From: Gnetum montanum
Taxonomy: Eukaryota > Streptophyta > Gnetopsida > Gnetales > Gnetaceae
Direction of reading: 5' to 3'
NCBI GenBank assembly: GCA_015680685.1
Contig: MNCI01007755.1
Coordinates: 16,534 to 56,458 of the forward strand
DNA: 39,925 nt
Shown: in pieces, positions 36,746 to 39,925 of the stretch
Layout: the number at the start of each line of letters is the position of its first letter
Numbering within the stretch: the stretch's first letter is position 1
Notes under the pieces: model-generated
The model's input: the letters and a program-made list of their open reading frames with translations, nothing else
Databases searched by the model: none
Told to the model about the DNA's origin: nothing
Position numbers and translations under genes: made by a program

Positions 36746-39291
36746 TATGGTATGGATCCTTGGAAAAGTTTGGTTTGAAGGAGCCCTAAAGGAATTTGAT
36801 ATGGAGGAAGAGGTAGGAGTAGGGTTGTCAACTGTGAGTGTAGGTGAAGGCTTAGGTAGACTGTAGGGTTGAAAGAAAGGTATTTTCCTTGATCGGGCAA
36901 TCGACCCCTTCGATTAATGATTGGGTTGCAAATTAACAACCCTTGTAGCATTGCGTTGTTGCGGTTGAGCGGGTAGTTCACCTTGCATTGGTGGAGCAGG
37001 TGATGGCTATGCAACTGGAGGAGGAGTGTATGTAGGGATAGGAGGAGATTAAGGATAGGAGGTAATGTTTCTTCTTTCATGCAAAGATGGAGTTCAATAA
37101 TAATCAGAAGGATGGTAGTAAGGCTGTAATTGAGAAATGTGACTGGAAGAGTCACATGGAGACATGGGTTGCTGAACGTGGTAACCATATGGATCAGGTT
37201 GTTGGTAAGGGCATTGTTGCCTTGGCGATGCAAGCACCCATGCTTATGGTTGTTTCCATTGTTGGTATTGTTCGTACTATTGCAGTGGAGCTCTAGTTGG
37301 ATAATACGGTTGTTGTTGGCAGAACTGCTTGAGATTACCTTGAGGATAAGGTAATCTCCTGGATGTTTACCTTTATGTAAGTCGTGGATGTAAGGCATAC
37401 ACCCTAGACTCCTAAAGATGTGACACAACGAGGCAACATCCCTTGGGATGTTCATACTGTTAGACATCACATCCATGATCATCATTTGATTCACTATTTG
37501 CAACCTCTTCTATTGTAGCAAATTTACCCTTACCTTTGTAATATGCACGTTCAACTTCTTTGCGCCTTCTATGCTCATGATCACTACCTTATTCTTGGGA
37601 CTCTTTAGAAATTTTGAGGATAGCTTAAAATTTTCTATCCATGGAGTCTCTTAATTGAACAACCTTGGCCATAAGTTTAGATTGGAATTGTTGAAGTGGC
37701 AAGGCTTTTTTATGCATTCCCTTGTCAAATACAAATTCATCCTCATTGTCATAGAATCAAACCTGCCTCTTACAGTTGGAAGGATCATGGTTGTACTCCT
37801 CTACATTTTCTCTTTTTCTTAGTTGATCCTCCTCTTTGGCGACTTGCTCTATTAACTTGTGTACCTGATGGACAATTAGTTCTGACAATTGCCCTTGGGC
37901 ATAGACACCAAGGGTTTTCCTCATTTCATTATGAAGCTCGTCTACAATGTGGTGAAGTTGAGCCAATTGAGAAAAACCATGGCCAGGGCATTTGTGCATC
38001 AAGGCGTAATATCAGCCAGTGGTGGCATCCAAGGGTTCATGTGCTCCTTATTTCCACCCTTGAATTTTCTTGTTTAAGTTGGACACTCGAGAGTACATTT
38101 GATACTTATCATTAAACATCTCAAGCATGGTACTCCATTGTTTGATAGATTTCGTTCTAAGGATCAGTACTAGTTCTCTACTTCTTTGATGAGTGTCATG
38201 GGAAACAACTTCAATTTTTGCCATTTGTTCTCTATGTTTTACAATGCACATGCATCTTGAAAAGCTTGAAGATGATTCTATGGATCAGAGTTATATCCTC
38301 CTTCAAATCAAGGAATATTTTTCATGTATAATCATTTGATCCAACTGTCTTTCACATGCCTTGTTGGAGTTCTGATTGCCTCTATGATGTTAAGCATACT
38401 TTGGGTAACAAATAGAGGCTCATCGAGGCCTTGATCATGGTGCCTACGATGCCCTCTACTACCCCTTTGTTCATGGTGATGTGCTTCTCTTGAACGTTTG
38501 TGTCCTTGATCTTGCCTGTCCTGGCGATCCCTTTGGTTATTGTGGTCCTATTGGTCATTGTGCTCATTTCGATCGCCTCCATCATGATCTCACCTTCTAC
38601 GATCATGGTTGGAGCCAAAAGAAGAAGATGATGATGAAGGGGAAGAGCAAGGAGAGCCAGCACCATCATGGTTCCTGCTACTGCCTCTTTGGTGATCGTG
38701 ACCATGATCACAATCGTAATTCTTGTTGGCATCCCTGTCTTGACTTGCCCCTCTGGATCCTGCTTTGTCATTGGATCCTTAGTTACTAGAATCAAGATTG
38801 TGAACTGTGGAATGCAGATTCTGGTCTTGACCTTCATCACTAAAGTTAAATAGAGGAGCATCATTGAGTGGAAGATCCCCAAAAAAGAGTTCCCCACTAG
38901 CTTATTGGTACAGCAGGAATGAAGAATCGTTAAGTCCTTTTCCTTCTAAAAGTTCATAGTGTTGCTCTAGCTGTCGATCTTGCATGCATTATACTTTGGT
39001 GGGATGATAATCCTTGGCATCGACATCTTTCATGATATATTCCCCATGGCAATCTTGAAGACCACATTATGCAAGCATTTGATAGAGCATTGTAGGAGCA
39101 GCATGATTGGGTGACAACACAATGTTGCCCTCCATGTCATGCCACCATAGCTATTCATCTTGGTGTAGGATGAAGGTGAAGTTCAACACATACTCATCAG
39201 GATGAATATATGTAATTCGATACTGTTGAGGCTTTGATGGACAAGTGTTATCAGGCTTCAGTGGAGAAGCACTCATGTGAGAAGAAGACAT
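36746..39291 (-). pseudogene. gag of element B, with stops
   Basis: It starts at ATG 39289-39291 (MSSSHMSASPLKPDN). Stops occur at DE*LWW, LA*CG, KV*CM and LYQ*AS, each readable as a former CAG or CAA. A His/Asp/Arg-rich linker follows (38480-38790). The 171-codon ORF at 38382-38897 is a shadow of it. The gag core is in 38048-38251 (QWSTMLEMFNDKYQ), with a UAA at 38048-38050, and the helical domain is in 37757-38002 (KTLGVYAQGQLSELIVHQ), in the same frame. The C-terminal Pro/Gln/Tyr-rich part (36900-37480) is hidden by frame changes: the 252-codon ORF at 36745-37503 is largely the wrong frame. Confidence 0.75.
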
Positions 39292-39432
39292 TGTCAATTA
39301 GCAAAGCAAAAACCACAGTGTGCTCTAAGAATTTGATGTAGTAATTGTAAAATAAGATATGACTCTCAGGTTTGTTCCAATGATTTAAACACTTTGACTA
39401 GATCCTAGATAGCACACAGAACAACAAAAAGG

Positions 39433-39450
39433 TCCTTAGCAATGGTGCCA
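39433..39450 (-). other. Primer-binding site of element B, tRNA-Asp-like
   Basis: On the minus strand, one base after the 5' LTR, TGGCACCATTGCTAAGGA matches 13 of 18 bases of the tRNA-Asp site. All five differences are transitions. The position is the same as in element A. Confidence 0.65.
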
Positions 39451-39451
39451 A

Positions 39452-39681
39452 TGATGAGCGACGAGGTATCCCTATGCCCAACCATATAAATCACTAAGGC
39501 ATTACGTGCAATCCGGTTGAATTTTGTGGACCTATAGTTATCTCGTACACTAGTTTCTCTAGGAAGTGAAATGACGTTGAGAACATTTGTTGTCTTCCCA
39601 ACTACACTTGTGAGGCTCAAGAGTATGGTTTAAGTGTAATTGAGATATATGAATTTTTATTGTTTTATGTTTTATGGATGT
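39452..39681 (-). repeat. 5' LTR of element B, part
   Basis: TGATGAGCGACGAGGTATCC onward, nearly identical to 29391-29620. It is interrupted after TTTTATGGATGT at 39681 by another LTR. The remainder lies outside the window. Confidence 0.85.
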
Positions 39682-39925
39682 TGATGAGTGGCGAGGTACC
39701 CCTACACTCAACCATATGAAACGAGCGTCGCACGTGCAATCCGGTCGTAGATGGACTAGTTGTGGTATCTAGATAGTTAGCCTTAGGTCGCAGTTCGCTG
39801 TCTTCCCATCTAGACTAGTTTTGCATATGTCACGTATGGTTTAGTCTAGATGAGGTGTATGATGTGTTCCTAATCTAATGCTACTCCTGAAGGCAGTGGA
39901 AAATAATACTAACTAAGCTAAGCTA
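39682..39925 (-). repeat. a2-type LTR inserted in the B 5' LTR (partial)
   Basis: It starts TGATGAGTGGCGAGGTACCC and carries the a2 blocks TAGTTGTGGTATCTAGATAG and TTAGGTCGCAGTTCGCTGTC. The five bases before it, GATGT (39677-39681), would be the target duplication. The right end is outside the window, so a solo LTR and a complete element cannot be told apart. The insertion point differs from that in the 3' LTR of B. Confidence 0.8.

Larger units (their letters stand above)
29391..39925 (-). mobile_element. Ty3/gypsy element B, full gag-pol, decayed and partly outside window
   Basis: A minus-strand element with its 3' LTR at 29391-31075 (interrupted), 3' domain to 33080, integrase, RNase H, RT, protease and gag up to 39291, primer site at 39433-39450 and 5' LTR starting at 39452 (interrupted at 39681). 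The internal part is 8.4 kb. The domain order PR-RT-RH-IN is that of Ty3/gypsy, and with tRNA-Asp priming it fits an Athila/Tat-like lineage. Every domain has stops or lost catalytic residues. B shows what the deleted relatives A and a2 lack. Confidence 0.85.

Noticed and set aside
36745-37503. 252-codon minus-strand ORF as a novel protein
   Set aside because: Most of it is out of frame with the Pro/Gln/Tyr-rich gag tail that aligns with element A (14971-15473). It is open by chance in biased sequence.
38382-38897. 171-codon minus-strand ORF as a separate gene
   Set aside because: It is an alternative frame over the His/Asp/Arg-rich linker of B gag, and the true frame aligns with flanking gag sequence.

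Overview
This is nuclear DNA of a land plant with a repeat-rich, probably large genome. The one recognisable host gene, at 6536-8481 (+), is a complete replacement-type histone H3.3 whose coding region is split by three introns and carries the plant H3.3 signature residues. Almost everything else is decayed, nested retrotransposon sequence. The species cannot be named from the sequence. The base at 2087 is ambiguous (n).

Layout. 1-4111: the 3' end of a plus-strand Ty3/gypsy element and several LTR remnants of one large family whose ends read TGATGA...TCATCA. 4190-5530: faint Ty1/copia gag traces and unassigned DNA. 5560-8481: promoter, leader and body of H3.3. 8482-10383: unassigned A+T-rich flank. 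10384-24217: a non-coding Ty1/copia-type element (C). Its 5' LTR is split by an 11-kb minus-strand gypsy element (A, 10977-21929, 5-bp target duplication ATGGT), and A itself contains remains of a further relative (a2). 24218-25083: a solo LTR inside the 3' LTR of C. 25106-25362: a Tourist-like MITE. 27390-28870: a non-LTR (LINE) remnant with ORF1-like and endonuclease-like parts. 29391-39925: a minus-strand gypsy element (B) with gag, protease, RT, RNase H and integrase all recognisable but riddled with stops. Each LTR of B is split by an independent a2-type LTR, and the one at 29693-30525 is a clean solo LTR with target duplication ACAAG.

How the elements relate. A, B, Z and a2 share LTR termini, a degenerate tRNA-Asp-type primer site (seen in A and B), a CATGGGGG-type polypurine tract and a long 3' non-coding domain. 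Only B retains RT and integrase. A goes from protease straight to the 3' domain and a2 goes from gag straight to it, so they look like non-autonomous derivatives that would have depended on B-like partners. Key catalytic residues are lost (protease Asp to Asn in A, integrase Glu to Lys in B), and many stops look like C-to-T or G-to-A changes, as expected for old methylated repeats.

The most notable points are: an in-frame UAA at the same gag position in A and B; a coiled-coil-like ORF found only in a2, between its 3' LTR and 3' domain; a LINE with ORF1 and endonuclease resembling animal-type elements; arrays of GATATC palindromes in the short U3 regions; and repeated insertion of these elements into each other's LTRs. 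I found no CRISPR array, rRNA or intact tRNA gene, and no new multi-gene system. All comparisons were made by eye.
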